The notes under the pieces: generated by a model
The model's input: the letters and a program-made list of their open reading frames with translations, nothing else
Databases searched by the model: none
What the model was told of the DNA's origin: nothing
Program-made: the position numbers and the translations under genes
DNA from: Glossina fuscipes
Taxonomy: Eukaryota; Arthropoda; Insecta; Diptera; Glossinidae
DNA length: 64,000 bases
Assembly (NCBI RefSeq): GCF_014805625.2
Contig: NW_023998454.1
Coordinates: forward strand, 1,765,957-1,829,956
Direction of reading: 5' to 3'
In this document: one piece after another, positions 12,546 through 24,080 of the stretch
How positions within the stretch are numbered: position 1 is the stretch's first letter
How the letters are laid out: each line of letters opens with the position of its first letter

Positions 12546-15350
12546 GCGAAATCCGTTGCCAAAGCGTGGCTAATTGATTCTATCCCTTACTGCGTAAATT
12601 GCCATGTTTCAATTTAATTATTTTTTAGTGCTTTTTTTAGTGCTTACAGTTGACGATCTAAGTCCAGGTTTAAAACTTTAGAAAATGTTAAAATGCAAAA
12701 AATATTCAAACGAACGAAGAAAGCAAAATAAGTGATTGCTTGCACTTTATTATATCGAGCGGGCAAAAAAACTGCAAAAGTATTCAATGTCGTTGGAATG
12801 CAAAGTTGCTGCGACTAAATCTGAAAGAAGTATACATAACTTAAATCAATTTATCGGATTTTCGATTTAAAAATTGTAAAGGAATCAAAAGAATATTTGC
12901 GGAGAAGAGAAAGTAAATTTATTAATTTGCCGCCGATTGGAAACGAGTCGAAGCTCGCAAATAATGCTGTAAGCAATTTATCTAAATAGATCAAAACATT
13001 TGTCTTTGTCTTTGAAAAGTCTTATTTGTTCATCTTTATGAATCAACGAACAGGCATAGAGGATATTTGGAGCGAGAATAATTTCATTGGGAACCAATTA
13101 ATGAAAAAATGTGTGCAGATCAACAGTTTTTATATGGAAAACAAATAAAACTACAACATATCTTCTGCGAATAATCAATGACTCTTTAAAGACACTGACT
13201 GACTGACTTACAGATGTTCGCCATCCCACGCTTGAAAAATCGCTATTGGCAAATAGAAATTGCAAAAAAATGAACCATCATTTCTTTTTGTGTAGATAAT
13301 GGCTTGTCTTCAATTACTATACAACTTAGTGGGTACACTCTTAGAAGATCTAATAAAAATAGAGTTTAAAGCAAGAAAAAAGCGAAACACATAAACAATC
13401 AGAATATATTTAAGTAACTGGGGGAAAATACATGGCATGACAAGTCCCTGCGTAAAAAAAGCGAAGCCCTGAAAACGGGCATTTTACTATGATCTATCTA
13501 AAGGGAAGAACATAGCTGGTCGGTTCAACTGCGAAGTTCAATTAAGGTGTTATGAATAGAGCTAATTATGACAAGGCACTTTTTTCTTTCGAAACTACTT
13601 TTGTGTATGCGACTGTGTAAATAAAGGCACCTTTGTTGATGAAATTCGAACTGATGGTGTGTTTGCATAATCCGGCGATACAAACTCACAAGTGGTAGGA
13701 CGGAATTATAAAAAGATAATCAAAAGCCATAAAATACGCAACTGTCCGAATGAAGCCATTAGCAAGTTCATAAAGGCTACGAGAAAGGTGAGATCACTTT
13801 GTTTTTTAAAGAGTTGTCGCAAGATCTTTAGATAAAGAAAAAATATTTTCACTCTTTCGTGATTCGCGAAAACTTCCGAAATACGGCAAAAAATGCAATA
13901 TGAAGACATCTACGCACAACTTAGCAACAAAACTTTTCTTCATCTTCAAAAAGTCAAATCCAACTGTGCATTTTATATTTAACAACATAATGAATTTCAA
14001 AGAATTTTAGCCATAGATCAACCACATGTTATATCAATGTGGGACAAAGTGTGATGCGCAACGGAAGGCGACTGAGCTTTGCAATCATATAGCAGTAAAT
14101 CGCCTTCGAATATAATAATTGTTATTAACATTATTTTCAAGAAAGCTCTACAGATCTTTAGCTCTTTCTTTAAGCCTGATAGAAACTTAATAAAGCCCTT
14201 GTATTGGAAGCTTCCATTAGGAATAATGTACAAAAATTGTTCACTTCCGTTTTCTGCTTTTGTGCAAATGTTTTTATAAAAACACTGACATAATGGTTTA
14301 ACCGGCCAGTTTGCCGAATCAGTGTTTAAAGTGTTTGCAAGGTCTCATTATAATGCGTATCTCTGAAGTGTAAGCCTGCGCCAAGTTCGCTTTTCCGCTT
14401 GTAACAACCGGAGACAATATAAGTATCGATGTATCCATTTGAAATTACCCTCGGACGTTTACTAAAATTTGGAAATTTATTTTCATTCATCTACTAACGT
14501 TCATACTGTCCAAGAACCACCCTTTTCTTTTTGCTTACTACGTTAGATGCTAGATGTCTGGGAGCTGAAAATTATGTCAAAATAGATTTTGAAATATGAA
14601 ATAAATTCAAAAATGAAAGCTCACACCGTTTTATAAATGCGAGCTCTTCTAAGCATCCCATAATAATGCCGCCATGTAAGGCGAGACGTTCACAATAACG
14701 ATACTTACATGTAATCAACGCACGCGTTCCTATTTCTTGTTTTTTCTTTTACACAAATTTTGGAATATTCTTATATTGTGTTTATTTTGCTCCTTCTACC
14801 AGACATATTATTCAATTTATTGTAACTATTTCTATTTTACGAAAAGAGGAAACCGCTAACAACGAAATAAATTCATTCGCTTAGATGTTTGGTTGCTGTT
14901 TGCTGGTTGCTTATTGTTTAACATGTCGGTTGAAGTCTCTGCTAAACGAGCAAACAGATATAAAGAAAAAAAATTCTTTATGAGTTCTTTTCAGCAGAAA
15001 TCATAATTTCCATCTTTGATATCGTTACATAATACTCTGTATTCGCTTTCTTCACTTTCATTTCTTTATATATATGCTACTACGCGCAACAATTTTTTAT
15101 GGAGAAAGTAGGACAGAGTTCATAATAAAAATTCATTAATTGTCTTCAATCTCTTTAATTTATATATTTTTTATTTGTTTATTACTTTATTTACACAAGA
15201 AATTCACTTAAAATAAATTAATACCCGAATTCAATTGAGTCTACAAAATAAATCTTATATTATATATTATTAATAATTATTACAAAATGTTTAAAAAAAT
15301 ATAGAGAAAAAATGAAAAGACGACAAATTAATAGGTATTAGCATTTATTT
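12546..15350. other. Gene-free spacer
   Basis: AT-rich DNA with short open frames (for example 13706-13909 and 14018-14233, both minus) that have no start context, splice logic or recognisable motif. Nothing else supported was seen. Confidence 0.6.
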
Positions 15351-15353
15351 TGG

Positions 15354-16035
15354 TCAGCGACATCTATCGGTGAAAATGATAAATTAATTCGAAGACCAAT
15401 GTACACGGTTCCATTTTTGCATTTAGTCCATTTAGTATAGGAAAGTAAATTTTACGCTTAGAATAGAATTTTATTAGTCTCAACATTTTTTTTTTTTTTG
15501 GACTCGTTACAGACGCTAGTTATGGGATGCTAAAAGCTGCATTTTCGAAGACTTATTGGACGAAGGACTAGCTCAAAATTTTCGAACAGCTTAGCAGTTG
15601 ATGTATCAGCTGTTTGTAGACGTTTACATGCGACGGGAAAGATTCAAAAGGAGGGAAAATGACTACCATAGGAATTGATGCTACTTCGACCCGTTTCCAC
15701 ATCGCAGATTCACTGCTTGTTAGGCAAAAACCAACAGTTTTCTATGGTGTACAGGCGATGAAAAGCGGGTCTGCTATCACAATTTCAAGCGCAAAAAATC
15801 ATTAGTCATAGACATCAAAGCGGAATTTTCGTGGCCGCAAAGTTTTGCTGGGCATATAGCGGGATCAAGAAGCTGCAATGTCTGAATGAAATTGTTGCTA
15901 CAGTCTACTGACATCAATTGAACAAACTAAACGCTGTATTTCCGCAAAAATGACTAGTAATATCGGTTAAAAAACGACCAATCATCCTCTTGCATGAGAG
16001 CGCTCGGCCACACGGTGCAAGTGTTGTCAAGAATA
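15354..16035 (+). mobile_element. Mariner transposon remnant
   Basis: A decayed mariner transposase is readable in pieces across several frames. 'DEGLAQNF' is followed by 'VSAVCRRLHATGKIQKEGK' (about 15603-15660), then a stop, then 'TGDEKRVCYHNFKRKKS' (about 15750-15800), the region of the catalytic DD(34)D-type fold. 'LLHESARPHG' comes near 15990-16020. Multiple stops and frameshifts show it is inactive. Terminal repeats were not identified with confidence. A dispersed repeat (family C) lies just downstream. Confidence 0.85.
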
Positions 16036-16059
16036 TACTATTGCAATGCAAAAATGTGG

Positions 16060-16235
16060 TAAAAATATATGCAGGCATCTGATAGATACATAAACACTCA
16101 TGAGAAAGAAAAACAAAAGAGCATATACACATCCAGAATAGAGGCATACCCGCAGCCGATATAAACCCGAGTTGGAAGTGAACCCTTAAGCCGTTGCAAA
16201 CATGCAAAAGCTTGGCAACCGATAATAGTGAATAA
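16060..16235 (-). repeat. Dispersed repeat family C, copy 1
   Basis: On the minus strand the tract at 16187-16226 reads 'tatcggttgccaagcttttg' and continues. It matches 50169-50208 on the plus strand at all but one or two of about 38 positions. Weaker similarity extends further on one side. Family unidentified. Confidence 0.65.
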
Positions 16236-17815
16236 ATATAGTTCAATTTTCGAGTCTTATCAAGATTAGAAGTTCATTTAGATGCGACGTAGGCAAAGTC
16301 CACGTACTTAGGAGAGTTAATTTGATAGAATTTATGAAATCCGATAGTGAGATTAGATTTTTGTAAAGGGCCCTAGGCGAGCTGAAAAGTTCGTAATAAT
16401 ATCTACATTGACTAAGCTTTATGAGAGCGAAGTTCCTAGGGAAACAGTTCCGGACAGCTTATCTCACCAAGCAATGTCCACGAATTGATAGTATGGTTTA
16501 TTAACTTAATGAAGAAGAAAACAGCAAGGACAAAACTAAGTTTCTCAAATGATGGTAAGATTAACAGAAACAATCTAATTTGATAAGGAAGCAAAGAGTC
16601 AAGCGAGTCCCAACCTAATTTCCTAAGGGCAAAGGGCAGGTCTTGCGTTTCAACAGATTTCAGTGAATCTACATAGTACCTATCTTTGTTTTCACATTTT
16701 TAAGGACATTCATTTGTCAAGTACTAGCCATATTTTAGGAATTCTATAAGAAAGAAAATCGCTTAAAAATTATCACTTATTTTATATATATAACTTTTTT
16801 TTTTTTTTTTAATATAATTCATTCAGGATATTTCCCCTATTCTCGTACCATCGTGACGGCCTGAAACAACAGAAAGAAACGAAGAAATAAGAAGGTGGGC
16901 GGTGGCCGCAATTTAGTAGATGTCTGCTCAATCGATTAGTCTTATGCTATTAGAAACTACGCACTCTCTATAACAATGACCAAAGTAAACTCTGGACTGA
17001 GAATTGACTCGGCTACTCACATTACCTACTATGTAACATATTGGTGCTTGCTGCTGCCAAATAAGAACAAGCAAATAATTTTTGAGCTTTATAAGTAAGT
17101 AAGTAATATAGGCTGCAAATTACAAATAATACATAAAAATGCATTATAATCATAATGTTATATAGTAACAGATAATCAGAGTATTACTAATCACAAAAGA
17201 AATTACTCAATGTAAGAATTATAGCACACTGTTTCTTGTGTTTGTGAAGCATACTTGCTGCTTGTACTTTTTAAAAAAAGAAATGGTGTATATATGTTAT
17301 TCAGAACATAGCTCACTGCCGGCCATACAATAAGAAAGAAAGAGCAAAGCGTTTTTTTTTTTTTTTTCATATAAAATCGAAAAATTCACCTATGCTTTAA
17401 TATTTTGGAAAGAAACGATCCGCTAATGAGTCATTAATCAAAGTAAAGGATAACTAGACGGCGACGGATGCAATCTATTATTCAAATGATAGTTTAGATG
17501 TAGATGTGAAAGCATTTGTTTCAGCGAATGCTAATTTGTTCATTAATTGCTTTCGAAAATTTGAGATTCGAATTTTTCAGTATTTCCATTTGTGTTTAAA
17601 ACTTCTTTTTTTAAGTTTTTCTTACAGTATTTGAGAGACGTCTAAGAAAGAGTTTTGAGCTTATAAAGGGCTCGCAGTTTCTCATAAACATTATCTACTC
17701 CACAAATATCTTGCTTACCGGATTTGCTGTATACAAGTCAAATAAAAAATGATAGAAATTTACGCAGTTAGGATTATATTGTTACTAATCCCTAATAATT
17801 GCGGATCATACAAAT
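16236..17815. other. Gene-free spacer with poly-T tracts
   Basis: Nothing coding is supported. Poly-T tracts occur near 16795-16812 and 17354-17368. Confidence 0.55.
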
Positions 17816-17819
17816 TTTT

Positions 17820-18430
17820 GCACGACATCGGGCTTTTAACATAGGTGCGTTTTTTCACTGCTTTTTACATTCCATACCACTTATGGTAACACGCAGAAGG
17901 GCTTAAGAGGAACGATGTTTCAGAATCATTTTCTAAATCGACCTAAGCGTCTCTGCCCGTCTGATATCCGCCCATTCAAATTTTTGTTCAAGGTGAAGGT
18001 CGCAATTTTTTAGATATTGTAATGAAATTTGACCAAACGCTTTTGAAAATGACTTGGATCGGTCCACTTTTCGACCTCTCCCCATGTAATGCACCATTAT
18101 ATGAAAAAAAAGAATGCAACTTTTTGAAGTCTGATACATATAACCGTTCCTATGAAAAGTAAACCTTTATATAGTAAAGCGGTACAATTTTTAATATTTC
18201 ATCAGTTCACAATAATAAATCAACCTTATCGAATTCGGACAACGGAGGCCTGTTTTGTGGATATCATCGCACGTAAGGACTCCTTAAATATGTAGATTGT
18301 CATGAAAAGTATGCCTTTGAATGGAAATAATGTGAAACTATTGGGTTACTACTAAAACGAATGAACAATCGATGTGGGGTATCTAAAAGTCCACTTCGCT
18401 CGACTAGACTGTTCTTCTTTTAATATACAT
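17820..18430 (-). repeat. Dispersed repeat A/B, left arm of inverted repeat
   Basis: Read on the minus strand this arm begins with block B (hairpin end near 18358-18410) and continues into block A (17820-18160). A 26-nt stretch at 17924-17949 is the exact reverse complement of 43151-43176. It pairs with the right arm at 18640-19575, forming a large imperfect palindrome. Confidence 0.75.
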
Positions 18431-18639
18431 ATACGTTTTTCGTTTTTCATTAGATATTTTCTTTTGGTGTTACTGAAGAACACGTCCTGTTGAAGAGACC
18501 CCGATGATGATGGTACAAATATTGGAAAAATGATTGGCTGATAGAGCAACTCCCAAAGTGCAATTTGAAATAGATTCAAACGTTCAAATGGTTTTTAAAT
18601 TTTTCTAAATAAAGCTCGATTTTGATCTTCCTAGATTCA

Positions 18640-19575
18640 TTAAATTACAACAAATAAAAATGTTATAGTCGAGAAAGATCGTCCATTGAATACGCTACCC
18701 CAATCCACCTAGCACCTTTCTTGGCTCGTTTTGGTAACAACACATCAAAAATTAATCATTATTTTCATACAAAGGTACACTTTTCATGAAAGTCCACAGA
18801 TTGGAAGACGCCGAAACATCATATGACGACATCAGTGATTTAAATGTACCAAACTTAATTCAGTCCCCAAAAAATCTTATTATTTTTCAATTTTCATCGT
18901 AGAAAGAAATGACTCCATATCTCCATGTAAAATTTTGCTTTTCATGATATCTCTTATGTAAGTTAGGGTCTAAAAACGCCTATGCGATCGAAATTCCCTA
19001 CTGTTAACTTCTTTGGCTTGTCGCTACTGGACCAATGGTTAATTTCTTTGGCAATTTACTTTTATGAACTAACGGTTAGCACGAAAAATTGAAAATTGCA
19101 CCTTTTTATCATATAAAGTCTCTGTTTTCATAAGAACGGTTATATGTGAGATGGTTCAAAAAGTTTCCCCTGCCGAAACAAATTTCACACACCACTTTTA
19201 AATTTCAAAATACTGTTACGCAGCGAGTTTTGTCGAAAAACTCTTTACCACATAACGACTTTTCAAATATCGGGAGTGGTCGAAAAAGGGGGCTGATCCG
19301 AACATTTCCAATAGCGTTCATCCTTGGATCAAAACACGTCAGTCTATCAAATTTCATCACAATATCTCAAAAATTTACATAGGCAAAAATGCAATGGACC
19401 CAGCCAGGCTTAGATCGATCCAGAAATGATTCACAAAAAAATTCTGAACCCGTCGGTACAATAAAAAGTGGGTCTGTCTCAAGCCCAGCTGGATTATTAC
19501 ATACGTACGCACAATTTTAATATATCCTACACTATAAAGGGTGAAGGAAGAAAGTAATATGCTGAAAACAGTCAC
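18640..19575 (+). repeat. Dispersed repeat A/B, right arm of inverted repeat
   Basis: Block B is in minus orientation (18640-18870), followed by block A in plus orientation (19080-19550), mirroring 17820-18430. Block A shares 'gaacggttatatg', the 'aaatttcat...atatctcaaaaatt' block and a distal 'gtgggtctgtc' segment with the copy at 42760-43260. Confidence 0.75.
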
Positions 19576-19846
19576 TCTATCCTCCAGCCCGATTGTTCAT
19601 TATAAACTAACATCTTTCGCAAACGCTGCGATTTAAATTCGGAATCGCTAATTTCGAAAATCTCAAACGAACAACCAATAGGCAGTACGTGTACCAAACA
19701 TAGTTTGCAAACGATGCTTTTGAATATGAAATAGTATCTGGAGCAGAAGAGAATGCAATTGGGTAATTTAAAGCAAAAAAATTGCAAGTAATTCTGCTGT
19801 CATTGCTGTTTAGATATGAGCTATCGTAATTTATCTCGCTTTTTGC

Positions 19847-19874
19847 AGAGACAGAGAGAGAGAGAGGGAGAGAG

Positions 19875-19927
<53 letters not shown>

Positions 19928-19929
19928 AG
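19847..19929. repeat. GA/GAAA microsatellite
   Basis: A pure purine tract of (ag)n, (agaa)n and (ag)n blocks, about 80 bp long. A potential triplex-forming or polymorphic locus, with no other function visible. Confidence 0.95.
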
Positions 19930-20527
19930 ATAATTGAATACTTAACTTATCAGCACTAACGAGTTAATCTTTTCGCAAAATTCCACTATTGAATTCATCG
20001 TTGCTTACATTTCAGTTTCGTAATCTTTTGTTTTCAAAACAAAATATAAATATAGAAACAAAATATATATAAAAATTCTTTACAATCATAAATTTTCGTA
20101 AATAAACATGTAATGTTATATATGCGTAACATTCTAATTGCACTTTACAACTGATAAAAAGCGTTTTTTTTTTTTTGAATGTGTATATCTGTCCTCTGAA
20201 TTAACATTTGTCTGCACAATATTTAAGCAAACAACACCCAGAGAGAAAAGCTTATCACCACGAGTGCATTAAACCATCATAAACTATGAACTTAGTAGTG
20301 TAATATTGAAGTTAAATTAGCCGCCAAATAATTTAAAAGAAGAAGAAGAAAAAATCGTGACAAATATTTCACTTCCCTTTTTGTTTTTCGAGTAATGATG
20401 GTCGCTGCATAAATTTATTTTCATTTTATTACTTTGCGTTCATTTTTTATTACAAAATCATTTTTTTTTTCTTTGGTTTGCAAGTTAGCAGCCCTTAATC
20501 TCTATAGAAATTTTTTAATCATTTCTT
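19930..20527. other. Gene-free DNA before the duplicated block
   Basis: No gene is supported. Similarity to the GlyS upstream region starts near 20528. Confidence 0.5.
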
Positions 20528-20864
20528 ATCAGTTGTCACTTACTTAATTGTAGGCTTATATTCATCACGCATCGATGAACCGTTACTTCAGTTCAGTTTC
20601 ATTATTTACAAATCTCTTGTCGCTTATCAGCCTGAAATAAAAATCAAATTTAATCAATGACTAATTAGCATAACTATAATACTTGCTGGACACGCTGCCG
20701 AGCGCTCGCCCACTCCATAACATATTTAGCAGTCAAAAGTCATTGTGTTTGAAGAACAATGATAGCAATGCCTATAATAAAAGTGCGACGGAATCATTGC
20801 TATTGAAATGATTAACCCTTTAATTAATTACCTCAGTTTTCTTTTTAGTTGAAGTTTTTTCCCA
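20528..20864 (+). promoter_or_regulatory. Duplicated GlyS 5' region upstream of the pseudogene
   Basis: It shares 'tcatcacgcatcgat', 'aaccgttacttca' and 'atttacaaatctcttgt'-type blocks with 7966-8309. Whether it is still transcribed cannot be told. Confidence 0.55.
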
Positions 20865-22275
20865 ATGGTTGCGCCGGTTCAGCTTTAGTTTGGACCTACA
20901 AACTAACACGTAAACTCTCTAATAAAGTGAATAGCATTTAAATGCCGCTGAGCGTTATCGAAGGGAAAGTTAAGAAATTTGATAGGTGGACGTATAAAAA
21001 AGTATCTAGCTCGTACTGAAGTGGAAAAAGGAGGACTTTCTGTGCCTGCAAATTTTTGTAAACGGGAAGGCTATAAAATATTCAATTCATTTCCATTATT
21101 GATTGGAACAGTTAGCTTTTTAATTTTTACTATATTGCATATTATCGGTCGTAAAGCGAATCACCTCTCACCATTTGTATGTCAACAAACCTCGGATTAT
21201 ATATGAATTGCAGAATTTACATACGCTGGCCGAGGAAAAAATTAATGAATTTATTCGGGGTCATTTCTATTAGTAAGTAAATGCGTTTATATACTTATAA
21301 ACACCCAAAAGAAAATCTTTGTTACAATTGTAGCATAATTCATTTTTTATCAGCCGTATGTATTTTGATCTGGACTTGCACTTTTTCATAGACAACCATC
21401 ACGAGCTTAGTAAAAAAGGTGCCAACGTATGCATCGGATCATTAGTCCGCCTAAATGCTACTCTTAAGTACAAAAATCTCGGTTTACACGGTTGTAGCTT
21501 TTTTGATTTTTTCCACAAATAATGTGGAATTTCTTCGTAGTCATGTGGTGATTCAGCAAATAAGCGCTGCGAACAATAGCGTGCAACAATATATTGGTAA
21601 GTGCATGACTGACATTTGCTTAGAATTGACAAAATATGTAACCGTCGCGTATATGGTTAAAATCGATAGCTGCTCGTTGCTATGACGTACTTTACGACCT
21701 ACAATATTGTAAAGAAATCACCATAACATCATTTTCAAACATGTATCGTCTTTGTATATTAATGATTGGAATGATCCGGCTCTTAAATATATGATCTGGT
21801 AAAAATTAATTTTTTATTCTGAATTCTCCTGCGGTGGTCATTTGGAGGTATTTACTTCATATTACGAATCGTAATATTGTACGCCGGCTGCATGCATTCT
21901 TATGGATAAAGCAGACTGCGCCACAAGTCCGCAAAATCAAATTATCAATCAAAATATCAAATTATCCTACGGCGTCTCCGTACTAGATCGACTTTGCATT
22001 GGCTTAGAGACTCTTGCTCAGCAAAGTTCGAACTTTATGCTTGCATATTCGCGTTTAGACTGCCGTCAAGGTTTCATCTAATGGTATCGTTTAAGTGAAT
22101 GCAGAAAAAAAACAGATTGGAATCATGAGAACTCATTAGTTCTTGGCCGAACTATTTTCCACAATTTCAAGGGCATATTACCTGGATCCTTGCCCCACGG
22201 TTTAGATGAACAGAATTCGTTGGACGAAGAAAATGGAGTCAAATTACTGACTGGACTGAAGGATTTTAATTAGAC
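20865..22275 (+). pseudogene. Glycogen synthase pseudogene
   Basis: A degraded duplicate of the GlyS gene at 8310-10766. A frame-shifted start (atggttgcgccgg near 20865) and a patch of exon 1 near 21005-21080 remain. Exon 2 and most of exon 3 are deleted. From about 21205 the end of exon 3, its intron, exon 4, the next intron and parts of the last exons align in order, and the 3'UTR also aligns. Because introns are kept, it arose by DNA duplication, not retrotransposition. Stops and indels are frequent. The catalytic E-x7-E region reads as ES, stop, YCTPAA, so a stop interrupts it and the second Glu is Ala. No active enzyme is possible. Confidence 0.93.
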
Positions 22276-22540
22276 AACCAACGCAAATGATACGCCTAGT
22301 TGAACTTGCTATATACCCAAAAAGTTTAAGTTATCTTTGTTAAATCCGATACTAACTCATATATAAGTTCGTATTACTTGCTCTTGGAGAAAATTGCAAA
22401 AAAGTGTGTATTTTCCAGAGTTAACGGAATTTGTACATCAATGTTAGCTAGCATGTATTAACAGAGAGATATCTGATCGTTACGTTAAGTTTGAATAGAA
22501 AAAAATTTTAATTGCTAGCTTTCCAGCTAAAGTAATTAAT

Positions 22541-23953
22541 TTATAGGTTAGAGGAATTTTTCATATGCCGACGGCTATATTTGGAGCGATGAAAGGAATG
22601 GCGACGTCTGCGTGCAGCACCTGGCCACGTATGTAGCGACATATCATCATAATAGTCATCGTCACTAAGCTGAATTTCTGGTAGGTTTCCGAGAGGGTCA
22701 TCAGTCGTTGGTTTATTTCCAGAATGCAAACCGTTGTCTATTTCGAAGTCTTCACCACTACCTTCTATCTCAGTACACTCGTCAATGCGCGACCCATCCG
22801 GCAATCGGCATTTAGTTTTCTCATCAACCAAATTGTCGTCTTTAATTTCTACTCCTTCAAAATCGTCGTCATCATCGTATTCTCCAAAATTATCATTCAT
22901 GATCATAGGCCAAGAACCTATCATCGGTGGATAGTAGGACGGATACACACTAGCACCAAAGCTGCGACTATAAGAATAACGTTGAAAACAATTTATACAT
23001 TGTGCGGGTACACCATATAACAAAATTCGTCCATAAGGTAACCGGTAACAACGTTCACAGCTCTTACTTCTGGTAGAGCTTCCCCTATTCGGACAACTGA
23101 CATATGGCCAACGTGGTTGATAGAAACATTTCAATTTCCTTGACTGAGTCCTTTTGTGGTACGGTACATATTTAGTCGCCTGATGACAATTTTCATGTTC
23201 TTCGCTTACATTATCATCGTCGTCGACACTCCTTTCACAAACCTTCACCGGTTTGGCGAACATAACTCGTGCTTTGCATTTCTCTCCACAGACCCTGTGA
23301 CGCTTGTGGTGACAACGTGCTGCTGTTGAAAACTTTGATTTGTCGCAGTTTTTCGATGAACGAACTACCAAGCAACAAGGCTGCGTATGATTGAAACCGA
23401 AACCAAACTTTCCACCAACCCGTGACACATTTTGGTGTATATGTATATTATTCAAACTGTTGTGAGTCACATTACCCAACTGATTATCGATGATGTTGTG
23501 AATTTCGTTAGTCAATCGTATTATATTCGTGGTATTCAAAGGTTTCGTAGGCGCCGCCCTGTAATCCGTATCGTTGACACCCTGAACTAAAATCTGTTCA
23601 GCTATAAGAATCGGGCACACTGGGCACTTGCCTTCGCAATCAGTCTGATTCGCTGCATTTTTACAACCTTCCTTGCAATTGTCCAAATTTCGATGGCATT
23701 CTTCGTATTCGCTTAAAGTTGGATGCTCGTAATTCTGGGCCTGAGTATGCACTACTATAGGGATACCTTTCAATGTATGATGCAAATAAGACTCGGAAGG
23801 TTTTACATTGACTATAGTAGCATTTTTACCAAATGCGGGAGTCAATGTTAAGCTGGAAACTGAAGTTATAATGAAGACCTGATAAATAAATTTTTATGTA
23901 TTTTGAAATATATCTGGTATTACATTTTCACTAACCCAAACTAAATTTGCCAT
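22541..23953 (-). pseudogene. Secreted Cys-rich protein, copy 2, early stop
   Basis: Duplicate of the gene at 11064-12410. The equivalent ATG is at 23953, but codon 20 is TAA (23894-23896), inside the signal region. After that stop the frame is open to 22541, and the next in-frame ATG lies deep inside the protein. All family cysteines seen in copy 1 are kept. The tail has an extra acidic/Tyr segment and an Arg-rich stretch that copy 1 lacks. Over 11311-12230 of copy 1 I count about 18 mismatches and no indels against this copy, whereas the flanks are near 70% identical. A 'ttatttatcag' acceptor-like site (about 23879-23889) lies just after the stop, so an upstream exon could rescue the gene. 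Otherwise it is a young pseudogene or one maintained by gene conversion. Confidence 0.75.
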
Positions 23954-24080
23954 AATAATAATTTTTTTCGCCGCACAATTATTTCACACCGACTTTTTTA
24001 TGTCAACTTTCCGGCTCGACGAACTGTCTACTACTAATATGATAATCGTCGCGCTAACGGTTCTGAACCGTAACTTTAGC

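Noticed and set aside
15914..16246. A 110-residue minus-strand protein
   Set aside because: It spans the mariner remnant's end and a dispersed repeat, antisense to the transposase.
21455..21685. A separate 76-residue gene
   Set aside because: It is the exon 4 remnant of the GlyS pseudogene.
22724..23020. Plus-strand open frames opposite the Cys-rich genes (also 11191-11391)
   Set aside because: They are antisense shadows of the Cys-rich frame and exist in both duplicates for that reason.
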